Source: Apus apus
Lineage: Eukaryota; Chordata; Aves; Apodiformes; Apodidae
DNA length: 64,000 nucleotides
Direction: 5' to 3'
Assembly (NCBI RefSeq): GCF_020740795.1
Contig: NC_067285.1
Span: 40,956,511 to 41,020,510 of the forward strand
Both the position numbers and the translations under genes were made by a program. Under the pieces are notes generated by a model. The model saw nothing but the letters and a program-made list of their open reading frames with translations. It had not been told where the DNA came from and did not search any database. This document shows, piece after piece, positions 12,701 to 23,339 of the stretch. Numbering within the stretch: the first letter of the stretch is position 1; each line of letters begins with the position of its first letter.

Positions 12701-12713
12701 CTACAGCCTTCAT
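600..12713 (-). CDS. SPARCL1: SPARC-like protein 1 (hevin/SC1/QR1), 3' end off window
   Basis: Secreted matricellular glycoprotein of the SPARC family. It binds collagen and calcium in the extracellular matrix, and the avian form is known as QR1. Nine coding exons are placed on the minus strand: 12713-12660, 12529-12476, 9711-8560, 6970-6904 (tentative), 6661-6534, 5324-5204, 4433-4297, 2691-2543 and 748-600. All have AG/GT borders and the phases agree, giving about 670 codons. I recall human SPARCL1 as 664 residues. Order: signal peptide (1-16), acidic Ser/Glu/Asp-rich disordered region (about 19-440), Cys-rich follistatin-like plus Kazal module (about 445-526, [10 protein letters not shown] and [13 protein letters not shown]), then the EC domain with [21 protein letters not shown] and two EF-hand loops. 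The last about 9 residues must lie left of position 1, because the 600 donor splits a codon and no matching terminal exon is visible in 1-590. It is divergent to DMP1, IBSP and MEPE. Identification is very secure; the 6904-6970 exon is inferred. Confidence 0.95.
820..1710 (+). mobile_element. CR1 LINE, 3' part
   Basis: About 890 bp running from the ORF2 C-terminal region (frames resembling [11 protein letters not shown] and [10 protein letters not shown]) to the 3' tip (CTATGATTTC). It is 5'-truncated and frame-broken. It sits in a SPARCL1 intron, antisense to the gene, about 70 bp from an exon acceptor. The same subfamily recurs at 40392-40790. Confidence 0.9.
1711..2542. other. SPARCL1 intron, no feature seen
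   Basis: Single-copy-looking intron DNA after the CR1. No coding, RNA or repeat signal recognised. Confidence 0.6.
2543..2691 (-). CDS. SPARCL1: SPARCL1 exon: EC domain
   Basis: 149 nt, phase 0 start (acceptor CAG before GTT AAA AAG), donor GTAAAA after GACAG. It encodes [20 protein letters not shown] and [19 protein letters not shown], the long helix and the start of the first EF hand. Confidence 0.94.
2692..4296. other. SPARCL1 intron, no feature seen
   Basis: 1.6 kb without CR1, tandem repeat or coding signal. Moderately AT-rich with short T tracts. Confidence 0.6.
4297..4433 (-). CDS. SPARCL1: SPARCL1 exon: start of EC domain
   Basis: 137 nt. It starts with two bases that complete a codon from the previous exon (T|AC, Tyr) and ends in phase 0 at AAG before a GTCAGC donor. 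It encodes [20 protein letters not shown] then [20 protein letters not shown] and KQRSK. Confidence 0.93.
4434..5203. other. SPARCL1 intron, no feature seen
   Basis: 0.77 kb. The 91-codon open frame around 4608-4883 has no recognised homology or splice logic. Confidence 0.55.
5204..5324 (-). CDS. SPARCL1: SPARCL1 exon: Kazal-like half of follistatin module
   Basis: 121 nt, acceptor TAG, donor GTAAGG. It encodes [20 protein letters not shown] followed by [20 protein letters not shown], the Kazal part with conserved Cys spacing and the LDY..C end. Confidence 0.93.
5721..6320 (-). mobile_element. CR1 LINE 3' fragment
   Basis: About 600 bp in antisense order: TCAGGGTTGGAAGGGACCTC near the left end, then the CAGAACTGGACCCAGTTCTC block at the right. 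It closely resembles the copy at 39195-39865, so both belong to one CR1 subfamily. Same strand as SPARCL1, in an intron. Confidence 0.9.
6534..6661 (-). CDS. SPARCL1: SPARCL1 exon: EGF-like half of follistatin module
   Basis: 128 nt. Acceptor GCTAG before GATTG (a second AG 9 nt downstream is in the same frame), donor GTAAGT after CAT. It encodes [20 protein letters not shown] and [20 protein letters not shown] plus EH. The first two bases finish a codon, so the upstream exon must end in phase 1. Confidence 0.92.
6904..6970 (-). CDS. SPARCL1: SPARCL1 small exon (tentative)
   Basis: The large acidic exon ends in phase 0, but the follistatin exon needs a phase-1 partner, so a 3n+1 exon must lie between them. 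This 67-nt segment satisfies that. It has a good acceptor (TTCCACTTCAG), an open frame encoding [22 protein letters not shown], and an A|GTGAAT donor that makes an Arg codon across the junction. Composition is Ser/Glu-rich as expected. The donor is only moderate and no other copy was compared. Confidence 0.5.
7489..7659 (-). mobile_element. CR1 LINE 3' tip
   Basis: About 170 bp: GGTTTGGGTTGGGAGGGACC, the cluster TGCATGGGCAGGGACACCTC, and CCATCCAACCTGCCCTTCAA. It is a strongly 5'-truncated copy in the SPARCL1 intron between 6971 and 8559. The rest of that intron (7660-8559) shows nothing else recognisable. Confidence 0.88.
8560..9711 (-). CDS. SPARCL1: SPARCL1 large acidic exon
   Basis: 1152 nt, 384 codons, phase 0 at both ends (acceptor TTTTAAG, donor GTAAAT). 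It is disordered, rich in Glu, Asp, Ser, Gln, His and Lys, with several SxE/SxD sites ([21 protein letters not shown]) suited to Fam20C-type phosphorylation. This is the low-conservation acidic domain of SPARCL1. The antisense strand gives long hydrophobic shadow frames. Confidence 0.93.
9712..11211. other. SPARCL1 intron, no feature seen
   Basis: About 1.5 kb of the intron upstream of the acidic exon, without recognisable repeats or coding exons. Confidence 0.55.
11212..11332 (+). mobile_element. CR1 LINE 3' tip
   Basis: About 120 bp with GGTGTCCCTGCCCATGCAG and CCAACCCAAACCAGTCTGTG. A very short 5'-truncated copy. Confidence 0.85.
11471..11547 (+). mobile_element. CR1 LINE 3' tip
   Basis: About 75 bp starting TGTCCCTGCCCATGCAGGTG and reaching CCCAAACCCTTCTGTGATGG. 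Second tip within 150 bp in the same orientation. Confidence 0.8.
12476..12529 (-). CDS. SPARCL1: SPARCL1 second coding exon
   Basis: 54 nt between acceptor TTCTAG and donor GTACTT, read in phase 0 from the signal exon: [18 protein letters not shown]. It keeps the frame into the ACT GAA GAG start of the acidic exon. A longer open frame over the same bases is out of phase. Confidence 0.8.
12660..12713 (-). CDS. SPARCL1: SPARCL1 first coding exon: signal peptide
   Basis: 54 nt, [18 protein letters not shown], donor GTAAGT, phase 0. A hydrophobic core is followed by a small-residue cleavage site (AFA|IP). An in-frame upstream ATG at 12746-12744 would add 11 polar residues. The ATG at 12713 is preferred because it puts the hydrophobic core at the N-terminus and gives the 18-codon exon typical of the family. 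Confidence 0.93.
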
Positions 12714-12780
12714 GCTTTTCAGGTCTTGTAGGGGACAGTAGTTCATGGTACAGTGGTAGGGATTAGAGGCTTCCTGTCTG

Positions 12781-13507
12781 TGAGCAAGATGAAAAGAAAA
12801 CCAATTAGGATTTGGGCTCTAGAAACAGTTGGTGGAAGGAACATAGTGGCAGCTGTAACTTGCTTCATCTGAAGACCCACAAAATGTCCACAGTGTCCAG
12901 TTGTATGTAAGCCTGGGTGTTAGACCAGCTTCTCTAGAGGACGCTTTGGTCTTAGTTCTTTTACAGCACTTCATCTGCGTGCTGTGGTCACAAACTGGTG
13001 GTGGTCCTGAAAGGCAGAGTCAGGAATGCATGTAGGTTCAGCCCTGTGAATTTTCATCCACTCTTCTGAGGTGTTTCTGCCACTGGGCTCATCTCCTCAG
13101 GCCTTGTGAATATCTTCCAGTTTCTGGTCGTCCTCAAAGTGAAACCTTGGCATAACGGTGGGTACTCAGTAGCTGCCACAACCTCTGCAATGGGTCCTGC
13201 AGTGGTCTTGGCCCCCTCTAGAAGCACTGCAGCTACTCAGACCCCAGTGGCAGATGATGCAGCTGCCTGAGGTGCTCAGTCCATGGAGAAGATGTAAGAA
13301 AAGGAGATGGAAAACCTTCCTCAGTTTCTCAGGCATGTGTGCATGAATTGCAAGGCAGAAGGATCATCTCAGGGGCCTCCTCTAGGAAAAGTGCTGCTAC
13401 ATTTTCCTGTGAGCAGCCCCCCAGGTGGCACAGATGGACTTCAGATCCAAGCTTACAAGATATGACTAATGACCAAAGAAGTTTAGTCCACATGAGTCAC
13501 TCAGACT
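12781..13507. other. Region upstream of SPARCL1 coding start
   Basis: 5' flank or first intron of SPARCL1. No TATA box or leader exon could be assigned. The noncoding exon 1 may lie further right. Confidence 0.4.
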
Positions 13508-13895
13508 CATAGAATCCTAGAATCACAGAATGGTTTGGGTTGGAAGGGACCTTCAAGATCATAGAATCATAGAATAACAGGTTGGAAGGGATCATCTGGC
13601 CCAACCTTTCTAGGTACTACTCTAGTTGATGTGAGGTGGCTCAGCTCCCTGTCAAGCTGAGGCTTCAAACTGCCCATTGGGGGGGAATCCACCGCTTCCC
13701 TTGGGAGATTTGACTGACCTCGTGATGAAAAATTTGCCTCTTTGTAGTCCAAAAGGAATCTCCCCCAGGGCAACTTGGGCCCATCATCTTGTTCCAACCC
13801 CCCTGCACGGACAGGGACACCTCCCACTAGACCAGGTTGCTCAGAGCCCAATCCAACCTGGCCCTGAACACTTCCAGGGATGGGGCTTCCACAAT
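13508..13895 (-). mobile_element. Nested CR1: one CR1 tip split by another
   Basis: A CR1 tip (13508-13560, ending TTCAAGATCA) is interrupted at about 13561-13779 by a second CR1 of a different subfamily (AACAGGTTGGAAGGGATCAT onward). It resumes at about 13781 (CATCTTGTTCCAACCCCC) to 13895. The join would restore the usual GATCATCTAGTTCCAACC run of the outer element. Confidence 0.8.
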
Positions 13896-16800
13896 GGGGC
13901 TTCCAGATGCCGTGGGCTGGATTAGACAGCTCCAAGGTAGGATCCCCCAGCTGCTGCAGAGAGAAGTACATCCACCTTGAAGAAGCTATTCTAAAAGCAA
14001 GCAGATATCCCACTGTGGAAATGCTGTCACTGTACTCTGCAGGAAAACCTGTAAGAAAACTTCTGCCAGGACTTGGACAGAGTTTCTTTAGGAAGAGGAG
14101 CTGCCTCTCTGAGTATGGGCTGCATGCAACAGACCTGCTTTGTCATCTCTTTGTGCATCTGAGGGCCTGCTGAGCATGGCATGGTCCCAGCCTGGGCTTA
14201 GTCTGACAGAGGCACATGGTGGGGTAACTGAAACCTCTGGGACATCAACAGGTTTTAAAAGATTGAATGTGTATCCATCTACTTGGTTTGTTGAAACAAG
14301 TGCAAACAGTAAAACCTTCCCCTCCAGTAAAAAGAGCTGGGAAGATGGATCACAAGTTAAATGTCAGTTTATCCTTCAGCGAAGTGGGTTTTTTTTTTTT
14401 TAAATGCTATTTAAAGGTTCATGATGGCTTGTCTTCTGTTTGGAAACACAAGTTGTAACTCAGCAGTTCAAGCTTTAGCTGAGATGACTGCTCCTGTCCT
14501 TCAGAAAGACTACTGGGGACTAGTTTCCAGTGTGGAAACTGGAGACTACTGGGTTGGTTCACCCCTCAGGGTTCTGCAGTTGCTGGCAACTTTGCTGTGC
14601 ACCCCTGGGGATCAGAGAGGCTACCAGTGAGCTTATCCCTGACAGGAACACTGCACAAGGGCTGCCATCCTACTGGTGTCAGCAGTCCCTTGAAACACTG
14701 ACCCATAGCATGATTTTGGATGAGAGGACTTGGAGTGATGGCACCTGGCATGGCTGCTGGTCTTGCCTGTCCTCAGCTGTGCTGTACCACATTTTGGACA
14801 TCACTCCAGAGCAGCCACCCAGGGATGTCCCCAGGGTTCACTGTAGCTCATTGTTCAGAGCAGCAAGTCTGCATCTTGAATCAAAAATGAGAATTTCCAG
14901 AAGAGATGAGATGCCAAGTGTGGCCTTTCAAGATGTCTGGGTTTTGTTTCTGATTCAGCTTTGTTGTCAGCTGCTGAAATAGCAAACTTCATGCAGCTGT
15001 GACCCAGCAGCTTCTCTTGTTGTATTGAAATGCCCTGCAAAAGTGATTAACTTGCAAAGGCTGGGGCTGAAGGTGGAAAATGCCTCCTGTTTAACAAAAG
15101 CAATCATGCAGACTGACCTACTTTCAGCTCCAGTGCTGGCAGAAAGTGCTGCACAGGCTTTTGTCATTAGACCTAACTCTAGAAGATGAAGTTGCCCAAT
15201 CCCCTGCCATCACTAATGAGTCCTGATGTAGCCTGGCCTTGGGAAAAGAGATCTGGAGGATAACAGGTCAGCTTTGGAGCTCAGTTTTTCATTGTGTGGG
15301 CATGAATGCTCGTGTGATGAGGATGAGACATGGGTAATAAGCTTTTGTAAGACCTTGATACAAGTGAAATGTTTGAAGACACTGCGATTTTTTTCATAAT
15401 TAAGAAGTTCTAGAAGTTTTAGAATGAAGTTTTCATTCGTGTGTTCCCAAAGTGTCGCTGAGAAGGCACTTAATGTGATTTTTGTTAAATCACTCCAGTG
15501 GAACTTCTTTGGACGGCGACCAGTTGGGATGTGCTGTCAATATTGTAAAAGGTTTTGGCTTGGTCCTGTGTCCAGTGTGTCAGCAAGAAATGCTGGTGCC
15601 TCTATCCTCACTGGGAAGTGCTGTCAAGATGTGGTCCTTGTAGCCAGGTGGTGATCACAGCAGTGGTGCCCTGAGTGGAGGGAGCTGAGTGGACGAGGTG
15701 GGGATGCATGAGTAGGGAAATGGAGAATTCTCTGTGCAACTTCTGTTCTTTCTCTAGTCAAAATGCACACGTGATACTCTGAAATTGCACTGACTGCAAC
15801 ACTTTCCAACCTCCAGGTCTGTTTCAAAAACCCTCCTGAGAGCATGTGTGTGTGCAGGGTAGATTCAGAAATAAGCTGTTTCAGCTGGGTGCTGAGATGA
15901 AAGTAAAAGGCTGAGTTTGAGGCAGAGATCAGATCTGAGCAAAAGGTGATAGAATAAGAAAATAAATACAAAGCAGAGAACTGTTCTTCTCATTCTGGAA
16001 ATGGCCACTACTGAGGATCCATCCCTCCAGATGCTACAATTTTACAGAGGCAAAACCCATCATCCACAAGTCCTTGATGGCTAAATGCAAAAGAACACAA
16101 ACCAACAGGATTTCAGGACATGGTAAAACAGATTTTAGATAAATCGTTCACAATAACCTCATGTAATTGGTCTCTTATGCCTCCTTTCTACTGTTTGATT
16201 TGATTTTATTTTTTATTTATCTTGTTTTGTTTTTTTGTTCAGAGCCCCTTGTAGTTTAAGTCCAGTTCAAGCTAAAAAGAGCTACCTGGATTTAATTTGA
16301 GGAGACTCAAAATGAGGCCTCAATTTAGGCAGAATTATTTGCTATATTTAGTAGCAATGGGTGGGTTTTTCATTTCCCAGAACCTGCATTTCCTTCTAAG
16401 ATGTCCTGTTTGCTACAGGTTTTTTACCAGTTCTGCCAACACACTTGGGAAAGGTTTCTCTGAACCCAGCCCCAGCTTTTCTCTCTCCTTTATGGGAACA
16501 GAGAAGGTTGAATCTGCTTTTTGTGGCCTTGCCTGTTGAATTAAGATTCCTAAGCTGATATTTCAGGAGACTGGGACAAGTGTGGAGAAATCAGGATGCA
16601 CTGTGGCTTTCAGCTGGATGGTTTTATGCTTCTGCAAGAGGCAAGTGTTTTGCTTGACTCTTGTTGGTCATCACAGAATAATGATTTTAATTATTTTTGC
16701 AGGATTATTTTATATTTTATTTTGTTGTTTTATTGAAAATAATGGTCCCTGGGGTAAGATCAAGGTCATCTCCCCTCAGCACAGTAACTCTATGGTGCCT

Positions 16801-17845
16801 TTCTTACAAAGAACATTTCTTTCTGTTGTAGGCACCAATGTCTGAAATTATTTAGCCTGAAAACAAACAAGGACAGTCTATGCCAGCTATTTCACAATAA
16901 CTGAAAACAATAAATGGCAGAGGTTTAGATTGAAGGCATCCTAAAGTTGAAGCTAAAAATAAAGAAGAAAACAGTACCATAGCAGTTGAAGAGGTGCTCC
17001 TTCTTGGGCAGCCACTGATGACCTGGATATCCCTGAACCTTGCAAAGTCTTGCTGCTTTTGCTGTGATCTGCTTGGGTGTCTGACCAGGGATTCTCTCAG
17101 CAGGTGTGTTTTGCTTGGTTCAGGGAGAAGGAGGCTGATATTCTGCGGGTCTTGGCGAAACTAAAGAAAACAAACTCCTAAGCTTCCATGGGATGAGGCG
17201 GGGAGCAATGGGCTAGTGGAATTCTGCTGAATTAATTGAGTCAGAGCAGTGTTCACAGGCTCTGGGCCAGGGGAGCTCAGCCCCTGTGTGGGAAGGGACA
17301 TATTGAGTCTTTTGTAGGGAGGGTGGGGGAGCTGGAGAGAGGGGGTGTCATCAATTCAGCCACATTGTCTGGCCCCAGAAGAGCTGAACTAAGGGATCAA
17401 GGCAGGGGCAGCCACAGGGTGGGCCTGGGGGAAAGCAAAGGACAGGATGCCAGTCCTTGCTGCACCTTGTGCATGTAAGCCTGTAAAAGGAAGTAAGGCA
17501 GAGGAGTGAAGAGCCAAGCTCCCAATTAAAAATAGGATTGGTGGGAGAGCCTTGCAGAACTCTTAGGAGTCAGCTATTTTGAAGCTGTTGCCGTGACTGT
17601 GCTGGCTGTTGGATTGCAGGGGTACAGAACAGGCTGAGACAAGTGTCAGAACCTCCACAGGTGGTGCCTGCCTGCAACAGATGCTCTGGGGCTTTTGGTT
17701 TTGTAATGGTTCAGTATTAATGAGTTGAATCTTTTCTTTCTTTTCCTCCTTATTTCATAAAACTCATCTCTTGGACTGGAATATTCTCTGGGAGGTTCTC
17801 AGGTCAGAACCAGTGGAGCAGATGCAGCAGTGTAAGAACAGGGTT
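13896..17845. other. Intergenic, no gene seen
   Basis: About 4 kb between SPARCL1 and DMP1 with short random open frames only. A T tract lies at about 14388-14400. No CR1, no splice-consistent exon series and no RNA gene recognised. Confidence 0.5.
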
Positions 17846-17972
17846 GTTCAAGGGCAGGTTGGTTGGGGCTTGGAGCAGCCTCGTCTAGGTGTCCCTGCCC
17901 ATGCAGGGGGGTTGGAATTAGATGGGGTTTTTTTAGGTCACTTCCAACCCAAACCAGTCTGTGATTCTGTGT
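17846..17972 (+). mobile_element. CR1 LINE 3' tip
   Basis: About 125 bp: AGGTTGGTTGGGGCTTGGAG through CCAACCCAAACCAGTCTGTG. It carries a small deletion just before GTGTCCCTGCCC. Confidence 0.85.
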
Positions 17973-19250
17973 TGTGCAGTAAAGTCAGCAGCTCAGGCCT
18001 CCAAAGCCCATTCTGCTCACGTATCATGTCTTACTAATGAGGACACTTCCCACTGATGTCAGCACAATATGCAAAGAGGGGTCAAAGTAAAATGAAATGA
18101 AGCATTTGAATGGGAAGGTCTCTATTGAAAATGCTGGAAATTCAGTCACCTTAAATGTTTGAATGTGTTGGGTTTTTTAAGGTTACAGTTGAACTAGATT
18201 GTACTCTCCTCATGCCAACAAGTAATAGACATTGTGAAGGTGATCAGACAAGACACAGTGAGAAATGTATGGAAACTTACCATTTTTTATGTGGTCAACT
18301 GTGGAGTTTATCCTTAATAAATTATAGAATAAGAAAAATAAGAGTGGCTGAAATCACAGCTGAGCCCTCTCTCTGTAGACCCAGCAGAAAATAAAACCCC
18401 ATGAGAAATTCTTTAAATCCCTTCCCCTTTTATCTCTGCTTCTTTGCCTGGAAACTAATTCATGCCTATTGGAGTTGAAATTCTGCTGGTCTGTCAGCCA
18501 GGCAGTGTCTGAAAAGAGCAGTGATATTTCAGAACTTCCCCTTTGTTTTTTCTTTTCTTCTCCATTCCTGAAAGATCACTGGTTTTATCCGTTCAAAGCT
18601 TTGCTGGGTGCTCTGGGCACCCTTGTTTTGTACTGTCAGATGAGCTTTATTTGGGGGGATCAAAGATAAGTGGTTTTCTGTGCTTTTTTTAATATTCCAG
18701 GTAGGGCCAGATCCTCAGCTAATAGAAGGATGTTGAGGGGGCTCCCCAGAAATTAGGGCCTAAATGTAAATGCTAACCTTCTACTGGCTAATTATTTAGC
18801 TCTTTTTCTCCTGAGATGTTCAGATAATGGCTATTAATATTGCCTTGAAACTGTTAATTCACAAAAAAAAGTGCCAGACTGTGAAGAACCGCAGGAATTT
18901 AAAGCTGGAATTTGTAGAAGCTTGAAGGTTATTATTGGAAAATGTGATTTCTAAGCTTTCTTGATGTTTAAACATGTTTCCTGGGATTTAAGAGAGTGGG
19001 GTGGGGGGAAGATGTTTGGGTTTTAAGGGTATGGAAGGATTATACATTTTATATCAGAGCTATTCTGGTTTTGCCTTTGCTGACCAACAACAACTTGGGC
19101 TGAAGAAGAGATATCTAGTTTTTTTCTGAATGTCACCAGGCAGCTTGAGCTTGTCCCAGAGCCATCAGTCCTGGCAAGGAAATCTGTAGCCAGTCCCACT
19201 GTCAGGTCATGGAATTTCTGGGAAGTCTTTCATGGTTGGATTAATTGTTC
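17973..19250. other. Intergenic, no feature seen
   Basis: AT-rich single-copy-looking sequence without recognisable coding or repeat content. Confidence 0.5.
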
Positions 19251-19845
19251 CTGGGCTGCATCAAAAGCAGCGTGGGCAGCAGGACCAGGGAGGGGATTGT
19301 CCCCTCTGATCTGGTGAGACCACACCTGGAGTGCTGTGTCCAGCTCTGGAGCCCCTAGCATAAGAAGGACATGGAGCTCCTGGAGAGAGTCCAGAGGAGA
19401 CCACGGAGATGATGGGAGGGCTGGAGCAGCTCTGCTCTGGAGACAGGCTGGGAGAGTTGGGGTGTTCAGCCTGGAGAAGAGAAGGCTCCAGGGAGACCTT
19501 AGAGCACCTTCCAGTGCCTGAAGGGGCTCCAGGAAAGCTGGGGAGGGGCTTGGGACAAGGGCAGGGAGGGAGAGGACAGGGGGCAATGGATTAAAACTGG
19601 AAGAGGGGAGATTTAGGTGAGACATGAGAAGGAGATTCTCTCCTGTGAGGGTGGTGAGACCCTGGCCCAGGTTGCCCAGGGAAGCTGTGGCTGCCCCATC
19701 CCTGGCAGTGTTGAAGGTCAGGTTGGATGGGGCTTGGAGCAACCTGGTCTGGTGGGAGGTGTCCCTGCCCATGCAGGGGGGTGGATCTAGATGACCTTTA
19801 AGGTCCTTCCCAACCTAAACCATTCTGTGGTTTTATGATTCTATT
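19251..19845 (+). mobile_element. CR1 LINE 3' fragment
   Basis: About 595 bp from the ORF2 C-terminal block (CTGCATCAAAAGCAGCGTGG) to the tip TTTTATGATTCTATT. Among the longest and best preserved tails of the common subfamily in this window. Confidence 0.92.
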
Positions 19846-20489
19846 AAATTTAAGGGCTTTGGAAATAGAAGGTCTGTGGGTGTGAGTGATTGTGAGGGAG
19901 AGGGAATTAAACTGAAGAGACCTTTGTTTCTGTTGGAGGTGCCTGCACATCTGCACGCTTAGGGCAGCCATAGGCTTTCTAATCTGTGCCCACAAGAGAG
20001 TGGTGTTGAGCCATCAACTTCCCTGCCAGGTCTGAGGGTTCTACTTACAGGGTTTTTAAATGTGAAGTACATTTCAACCTGGGTGCTAGTTCTGATTCAC
20101 CAAGAAAGGTCCATCAAATCAATATACTTTACCCTGAAATGAAAAATGTATGGAAACTTGAATTCACCTGGGTGTTTTAGAGTAGGTAAAGAAGCTGTGC
20201 ATGTAGACTGGCTATTGTATCCATGATATTATTCCTGGTTTCTGTCTCTGCTTTTTCTTTTTCTTTTTTTTTTCTGCAAGGGAAAAATAAAAAAGAACCA
20301 CAACAGACAAAATGAAACAGTTTGAGTCTAATTAGAGCCAGGGCTGATCACACAGTGTGATGAGCATGCACCGTGGCTTGCCAAGTTGCTGCAGATCATA
20401 GTCTGCCAGATGGTGCTGAGAGACCTCTAAGCATATCTCTGGTTGCCTGTTGGATGTTAATTATCTTCGTGGATAATTAAGGAGGATAT

Positions 20490-20882
20490 GAGAGGCCAGG
20501 GAAGGGCCATGGAGATGGTCAAAGTGCTGGAGCAGCTCTGCTCTGGAGACAGGCTGGGAGAGTTGGGGTGTTCAGCCTGGAGAAGAAAAGGCTCCAGGGA
20601 GACCTTAGAGCACCTTCCAGTGCCTGAAGGGGCTCCAGGAAAGCTGGGGAGGGACTTGGGACAAGGGCAGGGAGGGAGAGGACAAGGGCAGGGAGGGAGA
20701 GGACAAGGGGGAATGGATTAAAACTGGAAGAGAAGAGATTGAGGTGAGACATGAGGAGGAAATTCTTCCCTGTGAGGGTGGTGAGACCCTGGCCCAGGTT
20801 GCCCAGGGAAGCTGTGGAAGCCCCATCCCTGGAGACATTCCAGGTCAGGCTTGATGGGGCTCTGAGCAACCTGGTCTAGGGC
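20490..20882 (+). mobile_element. CR1 LINE 3' fragment lacking its tip
   Basis: About 390 bp. A 21-bp segment (CAAGGGCAGGGAGGGAGAGG) is tandemly duplicated near 20662-20703. The element stops at GAGCAACCTGGTCTAGG and lacks the terminal about 90 bp. Confidence 0.88.
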
Positions 20883-22209
20883 AGGAGCTGCCCTTCTCAG
20901 TTAGAGATCAGCAATGTCCTGAGTCCTCTCAAGATTAACACACATCTCTTAAGATGGAGCATAATAATCCATGCATAGAAGCTGATGTTGAGTATTTGGA
21001 AACTGAGCTATCTCCTGAGAGGGTTTTCAGTGAAAAAAATCTCAAGTGTGGCATGGAATGAAAAACAGGTACAAAATCAGAGACTAGGTTAAATGTCTTC
21101 CTACTTGTTGTTTTTAGCCTGTTCCTTGGACAGCTCTGCATCTAAAAACAGGTTCAAGAGCCATATAGACTGTGATTTTACAGTTTCTTCTGCGCTAGTC
21201 CAGGAGCCCCCCATCATCAGTGTCTGACTCCATTTAGCAGGAGTTGTGTCTCTTAGCACCTTAGAATTCCTTTATGTTGTGGCATTTTCCAGTCCTTCAG
21301 CAACCTCAATTTGTCAGACCCTGTATTGTCCTTTTGTTTTGTTCTTAAATATTCCTGCTGTTGATTTCTTCATCTATCCTCATGAAGTGCTGTGCTGAAA
21401 GTATTTGTGTATGATTTTCGTGATGCCTGAGCAGAGAACAAGTGCCAAGGACTTGTCACCTGAATGTAGGGACACAAGTTGCACTTCCAGCGTGTGGGGA
21501 ATTGACTCCAAAAATGGGCTGGGGGCTCTGATGAGGCTGCCTCTGTGCTGCTGCTAAATCAGGCTTTTGTCTTGCAATCTGTGTGTTGGAGACTCTCATC
21601 CTGTCTTCTGTGAGCTGTGTCATGTTTGACCACATTGCCTATGTAAGCTGAAAATAAATGTTTAAAAAAAAAGGAGAAAAATAAACATCTTTCCCAGCCC
21701 AGGAACATTTGACTCCCTTTGGGGAGGAGCTATTTTAAAGCTCAGCCTGAGGGATGACTATTTTTGCCCTTCAGCCAGACACTCAGCTAATGGTCTAGAT
21801 TGTTCAAAATGTTTTGTTGACCAAGTTCTTAAAAGAAATGAAGAAAAAAGAATGGGAAAAAGTCCTTAAGCCAGCAAGAGGTACAGGTGGCTCTAAATTG
21901 ACAAGATCTTACCTCTACCTGGACTTTGCTGTAGTTCCAGACTGTGGAGATGTGCTTGGTCTTTGCCTTCTTACTCAAGTGTGCATTTGCTTGAAAAATG
22001 AGGCAGAGATTGAGGTCTGAGTAACATGGGATGTTGTCGTGGCTTCACTGCCTGTGAAGAGGAACTGAGGTGTCAGAGGAGAGGGTGAAACATGTGTCAT
22101 GTTACAGATGGGTGCCATTTCATTTGGTGTTGAACCTGACTGCAAAGTGAAGTGGCTCTGCAGCTGTTTGGGAGTACCATGAAACCAATGGAAGTGGAGA
22201 AAAAGTTGA
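20883..22209. other. Intergenic, no feature seen
   Basis: No repeat or gene recognised. An A-rich tract lies near 21663-21690. Confidence 0.5.
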
Positions 22210-22585
22210 GGTGTTCAGCCTGGAGAAGAGAAGGCTCCAGGGAGCCCTTAGAGCACCTTCCAGGGCCTGAAGGGGCTCCAGGAAAGCTGGGGAGGGGCTT
22301 GGGACAAGGGCAGGGAGGGAGAGGACATGGGGGATGGATTAAAATTGGAAGAGGGGAGATTTAGGTGAGACATGAGGAGGAAATTCTTCCCTGTGAGGGT
22401 GGTGAGACCCTGGCCCAGGTTGCCCAGGGAAGCTGTGGCTGCCCCATCCCTGGCAGTGTTGAAGGGCAGGTTGGATGGGGCTGGGAGCAGCCTGGTCTGG
22501 TGGGAGGTGTCCCTGCCCATGCAGGGGGTTGGATCTAGAGGATCTTTAAGGTCCCTTTGAACCCAAACCAGTTTATGGTTCTATG
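22210..22585 (+). mobile_element. CR1 LINE 3' fragment
   Basis: About 375 bp from GTGTTCAGCCTGGAGAAGAG to CCAAACCAGTTTATGGTTCT. Confidence 0.9.
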
Positions 22586-23339
22586 AAAAAGTGTGTTAAG
22601 ACTCACAAAAGCGTGTGTCAAGATTTATTATTAAATAAGTGCTGTGATCTTTGGTGATGACAAGCATTAAAGCCTTTGTCAGTACAGAGATGTTTGATTC
22701 TGGAACAGCATGGCCTCAGCCTGGAGTACCAACATCTCCTCTTGTGGTCCTGATCCTGATGTTCCAAATAGCTTGGAAGTGGTTTATTTCAGCTGGAATG
22801 TTTGCTCACCCAAGCTTGCCTTGTGGCTGGGAGCTCTGGGATGGCAACTCTTGGGGTTGTTTCACTTGGCTGCGGGCAGGAAGGCATTGCCCTGAGGTGG
22901 GCAGCTGCTCTCAGGGGTTTGCAGGGCATAGGAGGGTTTGGGGTAACCCCTGTGGCACTGAGCCCCTGGGTCACTGCTCCTCAGGTTTTCCCCTTCCTGC
23001 ACACGTCCTCAACTTGGTGCAATTGCCTCGTTCCTCAAATAGAAATAAACCCTGAGGAGCGTGTGTCATTCCTGCCAGCAGGAAGGCCGGGCTCCTATCA
23101 CATCTGCCATCTGCCTGTGTGATGTCTCACTGCTCCCAGCCTCTGGCAAAACACACAAGTGTCTGTGGGAGGGTGGGTGGGTGTAATGTCTGTTGTTCTG
23201 TGAGCCATGGGCTTAAAAATACCACTTGTGAATGACCTGATGGGAACAGTTTTGGAAGGCGGTCGGCGCTTGGGACGTGGCAGTGTTGGAGGGGGAAAGG
23301 TGCTGGAAGAGGTGTTTCTTTCATGATAAGGTGGGCTAG

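Noticed and set aside
12714-12746. Longer SPARCL1 N-terminus from the upstream in-frame ATG (12746)
   Set aside because: It would bury the signal peptide behind 11 polar residues and break the 18-codon exon shared with the other genes.
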